Of a stretch of DNA of 64,000 nucleotides, positions 18,348 through 30,906 are shown piece after piece; within the stretch, counting starts at the first letter, position 1; each line of letters begins with the position of its first letter. Position numbers and translations under genes: made by a program. The stretch is from contig JAFZVY010000160.1 of assembly GCA_017617575.1 (NCBI GenBank), positions 26,726 to 90,725 of the forward strand, read 5' to 3'. The notes below the pieces were generated by a model. It was not told the DNA's origin. It ran no database searches and worked only from the letters and a program-made list of their open reading frames with translations. The DNA is from Bacteroidaceae bacterium. GTDB taxonomy: Bacteria; Bacteroidota; Bacteroidia; Bacteroidales; Bacteroidaceae.

Positions 18348-20603
18348 ATGTTTAAAAGAAAGTTCCTGCTGCTCGCAACAATAGTTATGGCAGCATTAAG
18401 TGTGAAAGCGCAGACTTACTCAGTGAAGTGGTCGGCAGACAGAGGCAATGGTACTTACGCCAATCCGATTGTCAACGGTGACTTCCCTGACTGCGACGTT
18501 ATCCGTGTGGGTGATACCTTCTACTTCGTCAGCACGACGATGTACCACTTCCCGGGTGCTACGCTACTGAAGTCTAAGGACCTTGTCAATTGGGAGTACT
18601 GCGCTAATCCGTTGCTCAAGATTGACAACACAAACGGTTATAACCTACTTGCCAATAACTGGTACTACTCAAAAGGTATGTGGGCAGCGTCCCTCAACTA
18701 CCACGACGGTAAGTTCTACATCTACTTCATAAGCTACGGCTGTGGAGGTGAACAGGGAAGGAACGTCCTACTGACGGCTACCGACCCAGAAGGTGAATGG
18801 AAGATGCAGTACATGGACGAACATTACTATGACGCTGGTTGGCTCTTCGACGACGGTGAACAGGGCGATGGCTATCTATACGTTGCGTGTGGAATAGGTA
18901 ACCTATACATCAATAAGTTGAACGCCAAGACCCTCAAGAAGATATCCAGTACTCAGGTGGTGGCTAACAAGGACGGCTACGAAGGAAGCCACCTCTACCA
19001 CATAGGCGACTACTACTACCTATACGTCACTACAGGTGGCTACTGGAAGGGACAGACAATCTACCGAGCAACTAACCCGATGGGTCCTTACGAGGAAGTG
19101 CCTTACACACTGTTCCAGGGCGATGCCATCCACCAGGGAGCACTCGTCGATACACCAACGGGTGAGTGGTGGACGGTACTGTTCAAGGACGCAGGCGCAA
19201 TAGGACGCATACCTTGTCTCGAACCAGTGACATGGAAGGACGGCTGGCCTATCGTGGGCAACAACGGACGCGACGTGTGCCAGAACGGCAAGACCTATCG
19301 CAAGCCTAAGATATCGGACGACGAGGCAGTTCAGAACGCAGACTACCGCACGTACCTACCTACGAACGATGCGTTCTCCACACCGACACTCGGTATGCAA
19401 TGGCAGTGGAACCACCTTCCACAGGCTACTGCATGGTCGCTCACTCAGCGCCCGGGATGGATGCGACTCTACAGTTGCACCGTGACCGACAACGTGGCGA
19501 AGGCACGCGGCTCCCTAACTCAGCGCATAATGGGTTACACGGCTGCAAGCGCATCGTCATCAGCATGGAAGAACTGCTACGGAACGGTCAAGATGGACAT
19601 CTCTGCTATGAAGGAGGGAGACGTTGCAGGACTGGCAGTATGGCAGAACCCATACTCATTCATCGGCGTGAAGATGCAGGACGGCAAGAAGTATCTCTAC
19701 TCACAGCTATGCAGGTTCAACGACCAGAAGATAACGCTCTCTGAGGAGAAGACGGGTGTGGAGATAACTGATGACGTAATCTACCTCCGAGCCATCACTA
19801 ACTTCGGAACCAATAAGTGCAGCTACACATACAGTACTAACGGTACGAACTGGAAGTCATTCGGACTCAGCATGACGATGGGTTACGGACTCGAGTTCTT
19901 CGTAGGTCAGAGGTACTACCTCTTCAACTACTCTACCGTGGAGACTGGCGGTTACATCGACATCGACTGGTTCACTACCGAGACAACGATGCCAGTGGAC
20001 GCCTTCGCACAGATGGATGCAGATGCTCTCCCACTCCATCAGTCATCACCTGAGGTAGCTTGGTACGGATTCCCATTCGAGAATGGTAAACTGAACATGG
20101 AGCTTACAGGAGTGAACACCCTTGGAGGAACCAGTGAGAAGCCAAGCTTCGACATGGTAGCAAACGGAGTGGCTGGATGGGTGTATCCGACTGCATTCGA
20201 TATGTCAGAGGCAAAGAACTTGGTGGTGAAGCTTCGCCGCTCACCGGGTCAGAAGTTCTACATCAACATATACGACAAAGGCTCTATCTGGAGTAAGCCA
20301 TACACCCAGCAGATAAAGACAGACTCAACTGTCATCGACCTGCACAACATGGTGACTGAGGACGGAGTGAAGATTGACCCATCAACCGTGGGCGTGGTGA
20401 CTTTCAGCACCGTGGCTGCACAGAAGGTATATTTCAGCAGGGTATATCTCAGTACCGAGGACGGCACTCCTGTAGGTGTGGACAACATCGAGTGTGAGGG
20501 AACAAGGACGGATGAAGCATACTACGACCTCACAGGCCGCAGAGTTAATAGCCCAGTCAAGGGTATATATATAAAAGGTGGAAAGAAAGTTGTTAGGAAG
20601 TGA
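18348..20603 (+). CDS. GH43 beta-xylosidase/arabinofuranosidase, multidomain, with sorting-type tail
   Basis: A 751-residue secreted enzyme. The signal peptide ends at SVKAQ (about 21). The GH43 domain has Asp48 in GDFPDCDVIRVGD (a cysteine replaces the common proline after it), Asp162 in YYDAGWLFDDG and Glu212 in YEGSHLY. A beta-sandwich follows from about 330 to 555. A further beta domain of about 150 residues starts near 565 (FAQMDADALP onward) and looks like a carbohydrate-binding module that I cannot name. The last 25 residues (YYDLTGRRV, KGIYIKGGKKV) match the tail of the GH43 at 2623, even at the DNA level, suggesting a common secretion signal. It is likely a cell-surface or secreted xylan side-chain enzyme. 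Confidence 0.85.
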   Translation: MFKRKFLLLATIVMAALSVKAQTYSVKWSADRGNGTYANPIVNGDFPDCDVIRVGDTFYFVSTTMYHFPGATLLKSKDLVNWEYCANPLLKIDNTNGYNLLANNWYYSKGMWAASLNYHDGKFYIYFISYGCGGEQGRNVLLTATDPEGEWKMQYMDEHYYDAGWLFDDGEQGDGYLYVACGIGNLYINKLNAKTLKKISSTQVVANKDGYEGSHLYHIGDYYYLYVTTGGYWKGQTIYRATNPMGPYEEVPYTLFQGDAIHQGALVDTPTGEWWTVLFKDAGAIGRIPCLEPVTWKDGWPIVGNNGRDVCQNGKTYRKPKISDDEAVQNADYRTYLPTNDAFSTPTLGMQWQWNHLPQATAWSLTQRPGWMRLYSCTVTDNVAKARGSLTQRIMGYTAASASSSAWKNCYGTVKMDISAMKEGDVAGLAVWQNPYSFIGVKMQDGKKYLYSQLCRFNDQKITLSEEKTGVEITDDVIYLRAITNFGTNKCSYTYSTNGTNWKSFGLSMTMGYGLEFFVGQRYYLFNYSTVETGGYIDIDWFTTETTMPVDAFAQMDADALPLHQSSPEVAWYGFPFENGKLNMELTGVNTLGGTSEKPSFDMVANGVAGWVYPTAFDMSEAKNLVVKLRRSPGQKFYINIYDKGSIWSKPYTQQIKTDSTVIDLHNMVTEDGVKIDPSTVGVVTFSTVAAQKVYFSRVYLSTEDGTPVGVDNIECEGTRTDEAYYDLTGRRVNSPVKGIYIKGGKKVVRK

Positions 20604-20731
20604 TGCTTAATACTGACAACTCACCGCATGGTTCGTGTCCTTATTTGTATTTTTTGTATTGTTAGAGAGATAAACGAAGTATAGTAAACTTAATGAACTA
20701 ATATTTTTTAATACAAACCTTTAATACTTAA

Positions 20732-22915
<2,184 letters not shown>

Positions 22916-23105
22916 ATAACAGACCCTCCCCTGCCCCTCCCTAAAGGGCGGGGAGTGGTTACCATAGTTACTATCGGGTTAAGAAAATTCCTACTGTGAG
23001 CCTCATCTGTCCAGAGTTATAATTTGCGCACTCACCAGTACCGTCCCTCCTCGGTGGACAGTACAGTGAGAATAACAAAAGACACTTGACTCACACTGCA
23101 TAACC

Positions 23106-23147
23106 AAGGGTGCATCAATAGTCTCAACAACTATTGGTGCACCCTTT
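23106..23147 (+). terminator. terminator-like hairpin downstream of GH10-CE1
   Basis: Arms AAGGGTGCATCAATAGT (23106-23122) and ACTATTGGTGCACCCTTT (23130-23147) pair almost completely around a seven-base loop. The T-run is short. A second hairpin with CTCAC, AGTAC and GTCC arms lies just upstream (about 23030-23072). Either could end the GH operon transcript. Confidence 0.55.
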
Positions 23148-23170
23148 ATGCAACCAACCCCTGCCCTATC

Positions 23171-23568
23171 AGACCCTCTCCCCTGCCCTCCCCCTCTATG
23201 GGGAGGGTGACTAACGAATAGTGTTCGCTGAATTTGTTAGCTACTATAGTGCGCATGGTGCGCCAGTTAGAAAAACAAAAGAAAACATAGGAAAACAAAA
23301 GAAAACATCTATTATTAATTAAACACAGAGAGCACAGAGGACTCAGAGATATAACAACTGAGAAATAAATATAACCTATATGATAAAAACTCTGTGCTCT
23401 CTGTGTCCTCTGTGTTGAAAAACAACTAAGGTTTTCTTTTGTTTTCTTTTGTTTTCCCCATGTTTTTCTAACTGGCGCCTCTGGCGCACCTTAACTATAA
23501 GAACACTCTGCGAACAACATTGCATTAGTCACCCTCCCCATAGAGGGGGAGGGATGGGGAGAGGGTCT
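23171..23568 (+). repeat. palindromic composite element, copy 1 (MITE-like)
   Basis: Nested inverted repeats run from outside in. The ends are AGACCCTCTCCCCTGCCCTC and its complement. Then come GGGTGACTA with TAGTCACCC, a GGCGCC-type palindrome next to GTTAGAAAAAC, GAAAACAAAAGAAAAC with GTTTTCTTTTGTTTTC, and in the centre ACAGAGAGCACAGAGGA with its complement. No transposase is present. A second copy lies inverted at 24966-25337. Fragments occur at 285, 6414, 9140, 9213 and 11697. Confidence 0.8.
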
Positions 23569-23652
23569 TCTGGAGGGCTGGATAGAGGGTATTCATTGTT
23601 CCATCCGTACTATATACAATAATTCGTCAGTTATTGTCCAGTTTTGCTCCCA

Positions 23653-23840
23653 ATTATGGGGTACTTTAACTCTTAGTAGGAAACTTAGTGAACTCTTAGT
23701 AGGAAAGTCACTAAGTTTGCTACTAGGAGTTAAGTGAGTCATCAGTTAGGCGAAAATGCAGTCTTTAACTGAGAAGAGGCAAAAAGACGATTTTCTCCTA
23801 ATAGTAGTCGCTATTTGACATTCGTCATTTGTGCAGCATT
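23653..23840. repeat. hairpin with repetitive arms, copy B
   Basis: AACTCTTAGTAGGAAA occurs twice and faces TTTGCTACTAGGAGTTA. Further right, GACGAT (23786-23791) and CATTCGTC (23819-23826) repeat the border motifs of copies A and C. The remaining sequence to 24060 is A/T-rich and without a gene. Confidence 0.55.
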
Positions 23841-24063
23841 AGTGCCATTCGCAGACAACACCATGTTGTCTTAGTGTAATAAAACAAACAAGGGGACTTG
23901 ACAGTTCGTGCCCATTCGTGTAATTCGTGTTTTGAAGAATTTACAATCAATTAGAACTCATGTAACACCCAACTGAGAAGGTGACAACTAATCAGTTGAA
24001 GAGCGATTGAAGATGCAGTAGATAATATTTTTTTTCTTCTACTGAAAAAAAAGTGTTAAAATA

Positions 24064-24095
24064 TTTGGTCGTATGAAATATGTGCAGTACTTTTG
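24064..24095 (+). promoter_or_regulatory. promoter of the HU-like gene
   Basis: TTTG at 24064-24067, 20 bases, then TACTTTTG at 24088-24095: a full match to the Bacteroidota promoter TTTG-N19-21-TAnnTTTG. It predicts a leader of about 180 bases before the start codon, which is unusually long and could carry regulation. Confidence 0.75.
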
Positions 24096-24281
24096 CCATG
24101 TATCCGACAATGAGTAACAAAAGCTGACCGCGATGGATGGCTGAATGGTTGCCAAGGGTATAGGACGATAACATCTAACCTATTTAATGAACGAATAATA
24201 GTAGTACATTGACATCAAGGCAGCAGAGGATTACTCTGGCAGCGGATGATTATTAACCTTGTTTTTAATTATAAATTGATT

Positions 24282-24797
24282 ATGGCAAAGGTTAAGTACT
24301 TTGCGAGAGAAAACACTCGCATGGGTCGCCACAGCTTCTATGCTGTGCCGCTCCCTAATGGAACACTTGAGTTCAACGAACTCTGCATCGAGGCTTGCGA
24401 GAACACAAGCATCGAGCCAACGTTAATGAAGTCAGCCGTAAGCTTGTTTATGGCAGTAGTGCAAAGAAACCTTCTCAAGGGACACAGGACACAGTTGGGG
24501 GAAGACTTCATCACCCTCTATCCGAATATCAGTGTCTCAGTAAAGGACGAGGTCGATGAACACGGCAACGTAATCAAGGAGGCAACTGCAAAGATGCTCA
24601 CAGCAGCACATGCCAAGAGCACGCTCGGAGCGACGGTGCATCCAAAGTTCAGTGCAGAGTTTGCCAGCAAGGTAAGTTGGCAGAAGGTAGATGAGAAGTC
24701 AGGAATCGCCGTTGAGGATGACATTGTCGATGACAACAACAACGGACAAGGCGGTGGCGGAACAGTTACGCCACCGGACGACGGCGGCGGATTCTAA
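24282..24797 (+). CDS. HU-HIG family DNA-binding protein with Gly/Asp-rich tail
   Basis: A 171-residue cytoplasmic protein. I start at the ATG opening MAKVKYFAREN, the usual N-terminus of the Bacteroidota-specific HU/IHF-related (HU-HIG) family; an in-frame ATG at 24246 adds 12 poor residues. The HU-like fold spans about 1-140, including LGATVHPKFSAEFA. The last 30 residues are acidic and glycine-rich (DDNNNGQGGGG, PPDDGGGF), typical of this family and probably disordered. It likely binds or bends DNA; many paralogues exist per genome. It stands alone between two converging glycan operons and between inverted copies of a palindromic element. Any role in the locus is inference. Confidence 0.85.
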   Translation: MAKVKYFARENTRMGRHSFYAVPLPNGTLEFNELCIEACENTSIEPTLMKSAVSLFMAVVQRNLLKGHRTQLGEDFITLYPNISVSVKDEVDEHGNVIKEATAKMLTAAHAKSTLGATVHPKFSAEFASKVSWQKVDEKSGIAVEDDIVDDNNNGQGGGGTVTPPDDGGGF

Positions 24798-24903
24798 AGG
24801 GAAAAAACAGTAATTTAAATAATAATTTTTCATTTTTTTATTAGATACAATTAGCACTACAATGTGGTGACACAAAGTTTTGCCATGTATAGGGTTTATA
24901 AAT

Positions 24904-24931
24904 AGTGGACTGTCTGCGAAGACAGTCCACT
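24904..24931 (+). terminator. terminator of the HU-like gene
   Basis: AGTGGACTGTCT and AGACAGTCCACT form a perfect 12-base stem with a GCGA loop. A short TTTG tail follows. It stands about 105 bases after the HU-like stop codon. Confidence 0.75.
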
Positions 24932-24965
24932 TTGCGTTTAAAAGACCCTCTCTCATGCCCTCCGA

Positions 24966-25337
24966 AGACCCTCTCCCCTGCCCTCCCCCTCTATGGGGAG
25001 GGTGACTAATGCAATGTTGTTCGCGGAGTGTTCTTATAGTTAAGGTGCGCCAGAGGCGCCAGTTAGAAAAACATGGGGAAAACAAAGAAAACAAAAGAAA
25101 ACAATAATAGGAAGGTGAACACAGAGAACACAGAGAGCACAGAGGAAGGAGAGTTAAAAATCTCTGAGTCCTCTGTGCTCTCTGTGTTGAACTAAAAACT
25201 AAGGTTTTCTTTTGTTTTCTTTGGTTTCCCCTTGTTTTTCTAACTGGCGCACCATGCGCAACCCCATAGCGAAAAGACATTATTCGCTATTCGTTAGTCA
25301 CCCTCCCCATAGAGGGGGAGGGATGGGGAGAGGGTCT
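24966..25337 (-). repeat. palindromic composite element, copy 2 (inverted)
   Basis: Built of the same modules as copy 1 but in the opposite orientation. Its left arm, from GACTAATGCAATG through the GGCGCCAGTTAG module, is nearly identical to the reverse complement of the right arm of copy 1. Its right arm shares the GGCGCACCATGCGCA and ATTCGTTAGTCACC pieces with the left arm of copy 1. The element ends 20 bases before the CE15 stop codon. Frames open through it are repeat artefacts. Confidence 0.8.
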
Positions 25338-25357
25338 TGAGGGAGGGGAGGGGGCTT

Positions 25358-26512
25358 TTATTTTATCAGGAACTTGTCAATGAACTTGCGCACGATGTCG
25401 TACTGTGACTCGGGCAACTGGCAATGTGGATGACCGCCTACTATGCTACAGTCAATGCGGTCGCCGATGCCGAAGGTGTCCCATACCGTGCGCGCAGCCT
25501 CGTAGCTCTGGCGCATTGACTCGTCAGCCAACCACTTGTAGTCGGGGTTGCCAAGGAGGAGTACGGCACGGGGACATATCATAGCTACGAGTTCGTGGTG
25601 GTCATAAGGGAGCTTATACACGTTGTCCTCGTGGAAATGCTCCTTGAGTGATTCTTTGAACCAATGGTAGTCGGTGTGGTCAAGGTCCTCAACTCCCTCC
25701 ATGGTGCGAGACACGCGCCAAGCCGCTGCACCGCCACCTCCCGGTTCCTGAGCGATGACGAGTGATACCCTCTCGTCGAAGGCTCCGCAGAAGAGAGCCA
25801 TCTTGCCAGCGTATGAACAGCCGTTGACCGCGATACGGTCCGTGTCTATCTTCGTCACCTTAGGACCGAGCTGCTGAAGACCGTCTATGAGACGACTGAA
25901 GCCCCACGCCCACTCGCTGTATGCACCGTTGTCGATGAGATGAGGGTACAGATGAACGAATGGGTAGGTAGTGCGGTCGGTGTTACCGCGGAACTGTGAG
26001 TAGCCGTTGACCTGACGCTCGTTGAAGTTCATGAAAGCTATCGGGCGGTCGAGGAACAGTTCACCAGGAAGTGACACACGACTTGAACCGATGAGCAGCG
26101 GATAAGGTGCCTTACCAGTGAGAGGGTACGTGATGACGCTTGAGAGAGTAATGGTGCTGTCGCCTACCGTCACGTCGACGATGAGCGTGTCGCCACTCAT
26201 GCGAGCCTTGACCTGCTCCTTGCTGACGGCTGGCTTCTCCCCTATCTCGTAGTGCTGTATCTCGTGGGCTATCTCCGAGCGGCGACGTGCCCAGTCGCTG
26301 AACTTGCTGACTTTGCCCTTGCCGTTTGACCACTCAAGTGGGTCTGGAAGTGACTTGACGACAGGCAGTTCATCAACTGATGGGAGGACTGGTGCGGAGT
26401 ACTTTGCGCCCGTGTTCTCTACTGAATAGCAAAACGGAATCTTGCTTGCCTTCTGTGCACCGGCAGACAAGCAGATGGTCAGAAGGGCTATTGATAATGT
26501 CTGTGATTTCAT
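25358..26512 (-). CDS. CE15 glucuronoyl methylesterase
   Basis: A 384-residue secreted esterase. The signal peptide ends near residue 19 (SAGAQ). The alpha/beta-hydrolase core shows the CE15 nucleophile motif VNGCSYAGKMAL with Ser233, the downstream block AQEPGGGGAAAWR (Glu256 on) and GGHPHCQLP with His363. CE15 enzymes cleave the ester between 4-O-methyl-glucuronic acid on xylan and lignin alcohols. In canonical members an arginine follows the serine (GCSRxGK); here it is tyrosine, so activity or specificity may differ. It is the last gene of the long minus-strand run, after three other esterase genes. Confidence 0.88.
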   Translation of the reverse strand: MKSQTLSIALLTICLSAGAQKASKIPFCYSVENTGAKYSAPVLPSVDELPVVKSLPDPLEWSNGKGKVSKFSDWARRRSEIAHEIQHYEIGEKPAVSKEQVKARMSGDTLIVDVTVGDSTITLSSVITYPLTGKAPYPLLIGSSRVSLPGELFLDRPIAFMNFNERQVNGYSQFRGNTDRTTYPFVHLYPHLIDNGAYSEWAWGFSRLIDGLQQLGPKVTKIDTDRIAVNGCSYAGKMALFCGAFDERVSLVIAQEPGGGGAAAWRVSRTMEGVEDLDHTDYHWFKESLKEHFHEDNVYKLPYDHHELVAMICPRAVLLLGNPDYKWLADESMRQSYEAARTVWDTFGIGDRIDCSIVGGHPHCQLPESQYDIVRKFIDKFLIK

Positions 26513-26565
26513 ATTGTAGTCGTTTTAGTGGTTTAGTTTTTATTTGGTCTTTTGTATTATAGGAG

Positions 26566-26705
26566 TTAATGGGAGTTAACAGGTTGTTAACAAGGAGTTA
26601 ACGGACGATACTCTGAGGTACATAACAATACCGAAACATACAAGACGAACAGTCATTCGTCCGTTAACTCCCAATAACTTCCATTAACTACGGTTAACTC
26701 CCAAG
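26566..26705. repeat. hairpin with repetitive arms, copy C
   Basis: The left arm repeats GGAGTTAA with variants (GGGAGTTAACAGG, AAGGAGTTAACGG). The right arm carries CCGTTAACTCCCAATAAC and GGTTAACTCCC. The border motifs are GACGATACTC (26604-26613) and CATTCGTC (26654-26661), as in copy A. It fills the gap between the tandem CE1 and CE15 genes. Confidence 0.7.
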
Positions 26706-26721
26706 AATAAATTCATTCAGT

Positions 26722-28647
26722 TCATTCCATCGTCATGAAGAGGTACTTCTGTGCTGCCTTCTCGTCCTCCGGAGTAACGTTCCTGGTACCGAAGTAGCGG
26801 AGGAGAGTCTGTTCAATCTGCTTTCTGCCCTCTACCCATGAGGTGAAGTTGCCTGAGTAGAATGCCGGGAAAGTCTCACCTTCGCGGTAAGAGGCTGGCA
26901 AGCAGTAGAACGAAACAGGATATATCTTTCCTTCAGCCACGAGCCTGTCGGCAATGAGATTGACGTGACCTGTCTTTATCCAGCTCTCTGCAGTATCACC
27001 ACGACCGCTGATAAGGTTACAACGGTATGAGCGCTTAGCTTTGCCAAAGCCCGGAGAGATGTAGTCTATGGAAGCATAGTTAACGCCATTGACCTTGACA
27101 TCCCCGTGAGCCATGTCCTTGCTCATGTTCTGAATGTTGTAAGGAGCTGTAGGGAACTCTGCGATGCTGTACTTGAAGCAATCACGTTCAGGTGACAACC
27201 ACAGACTGTTAGGGTCTGCCACCTGCATGCCATCCACCACGAAGCAGTAGCGGTAAGTGTCAGGTACTATGCCCGTGAGCGTTATGCTCCACACACCGTC
27301 AGCATCCTTCTGCATGGCCTTAGGCGAAGAGACAATTTCGCCGTCGAGCATCACCTGCTTGGCGTTCTCTGCCTTGAAACGGAACGTGACGCTTCCCTCT
27401 TCAGTACCATACTCAGGAGAGACTATCGGACGAGGGAAGAGGCGTGCCATTACGCCCGGAGTGAACTGCTGTTCCTTACCGGTCTTGGCAAGTGCTGGCT
27501 TACCATTGCGCATAGCATTCTCCGATGCCTCAGGATTGAACAGGAGAGGAAGTGTCTTGGTAAGGAAGTAACGTGCGTTCATCCAGGTATGACCGAACTT
27601 GTCATTAGTGTATTCCTTGACAGAGCGGATACCTTTCTGGTCAAGGAACTCCATATAGTCACGTGCATTGCCGTAAAGGAAGTCATCGGTTCCGACACCA
27701 AGCCAGAAGAGATGCAGCTTGCTGTTGGTGTCCTTTGCGTTGTCATATACACCCGGGATGTCGGTGCTCGTGAAAGAGCTGTACGAACAGAGGTAAGAGA
27801 ACTTGTCGAGGTTACGCAGACCGTTGCTCAGTCCCTGGTTGCCTCCGCGTGAGAATCCACCTATGGCACGATGGTCACGGTCGTTGATTGTACGGAAGCG
27901 GGACTCCACATAAGGCATGAGGTCGTCAGTAAGGTCCTTGCTGAACACGTCACCGCCGAACTGCGTCATAGGCATTCCCTGCTGTGGCACTGCTGGCTTG
28001 AGCTTGTAAGGGTTACCGTACGGAAGTACGATAATCATCTCAGTTGCCTTGCCCTCATCAAGCAGGTTGTCAAGGATGTAGTTCATACGTCCCACCTTGT
28101 AGTAAACCTCCTCTGTGTCGGTTGTACCGCTAATAAGATAGAAGACAGGGTAGCGCTTGTCCTTGCTATCCACATCCAGGTATGTAGGCGGTGTATAGAC
28201 AATAGCGTTGTTGTACGCTCCAAGACTCTTTGAATAGTAATTGATGTAGTGAACGTCGCCGTGTCGCACGTTCTTTATGTCATGTGCAAGCGGTTGCTTG
28301 CCGGGTATGTCGAGAATACTGTTCTTGAAGCCCTCGTTAGGGAACCATTGAGGACACTCAGGGTCCATGACGCTCACACCGTCAACTACGAAGCAGTAGG
28401 GATACATGTCAGGAGCAGCAGGACCGACAGTAGCAGTCCAGATGCCATCGGAGTTGCGAGTCATGCTTGTGCGCCCTGCAAACTGCACATCGACCTGTAC
28501 TTCGCGTGCATTGTCGTTCTTGTACTGGAACGTAACGGTTCCGTCCTGATTGAATGCCACGTTCTTAATAGGACGTGAATCAGTCTGCGCCTGCATAGCA
28601 GTGGCTGAGGCACAGAGGATTGAAATCAAAGTGAATAGCTTTTTCAT
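26722..28647 (-). CDS. tandem CE1-type esterase, second esterase domain degenerate
   Basis: A 641-residue secreted protein. The signal peptide ends at AMQAQ (21). An E-set/CBM48-like domain (25-115) precedes a CE1 esterase (about 125-375) with Ser266 in IGGFSRGG, an acid in GVGTDD (321/322) and His353 in FGHTW. A second E-set domain (about 405-500, again with YRYCFVVDGM) is followed by only about 140 residues resembling the start of a CE1 domain. No GxSxG is present there, so this part is probably non-catalytic. It would act on feruloyl or acetyl groups of xylan. The repeated E-set modules may bind polysaccharide. It lies between the CE6-CE1 and CE15 genes. Confidence 0.82.
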   Translation of the reverse strand: MKKLFTLISILCASATAMQAQTDSRPIKNVAFNQDGTVTFQYKNDNAREVQVDVQFAGRTSMTRNSDGIWTATVGPAAPDMYPYCFVVDGVSVMDPECPQWFPNEGFKNSILDIPGKQPLAHDIKNVRHGDVHYINYYSKSLGAYNNAIVYTPPTYLDVDSKDKRYPVFYLISGTTDTEEVYYKVGRMNYILDNLLDEGKATEMIIVLPYGNPYKLKPAVPQQGMPMTQFGGDVFSKDLTDDLMPYVESRFRTINDRDHRAIGGFSRGGNQGLSNGLRNLDKFSYLCSYSSFTSTDIPGVYDNAKDTNSKLHLFWLGVGTDDFLYGNARDYMEFLDQKGIRSVKEYTNDKFGHTWMNARYFLTKTLPLLFNPEASENAMRNGKPALAKTGKEQQFTPGVMARLFPRPIVSPEYGTEEGSVTFRFKAENAKQVMLDGEIVSSPKAMQKDADGVWSITLTGIVPDTYRYCFVVDGMQVADPNSLWLSPERDCFKYSIAEFPTAPYNIQNMSKDMAHGDVKVNGVNYASIDYISPGFGKAKRSYRCNLISGRGDTAESWIKTGHVNLIADRLVAEGKIYPVSFYCLPASYREGETFPAFYSGNFTSWVEGRKQIEQTLLRYFGTRNVTPEDEKAAQKYLFMTME

Positions 28648-28667
28648 AGAATAGTTTATTATTTTTT

Positions 28668-28765
28668 CATGTAGTAAATAGGAGTAAACAGGAGTAAATA
28701 GTAGTAAAAGGACGATAGTCTTACTACATACTCTTTACTCCCCTTTACTACTATTTACTACTGGA
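28668..28765. repeat. hairpin with repetitive arms, copy D
   Basis: The left arm repeats GGAGTAAA/TAGTAGTAAA units, and the right arm has TTTACTCCCCTTTACTACTA. GACGATAGTC stands at 28711-28720; the CATTCGTC partner is missing. It lies between two esterase genes and its right edge touches the stop region of the tandem CE1 gene's neighbour. Confidence 0.6.
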
Positions 28766-28771
28766 AAGATA

Positions 28772-30847
<2,076 letters not shown>

Positions 30848-30906
30848 TCAGTGTAAAGATGAGTTCATTCCCAATACCCTTCAGATAGGGTTTGTAGTTG
30901 AGACTC

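Noticed and set aside
22916-24060. tRNA or small RNA gene in the repeat-rich gap
   Set aside because: Hairpins are present but no cloverleaf or T-loop pattern was recognised by eye; a covariance search would be decisive.
24699-25280. 193-residue minus-strand frame
   Set aside because: It covers the palindromic element and the HU-like gene in antisense; low-complexity translation only.
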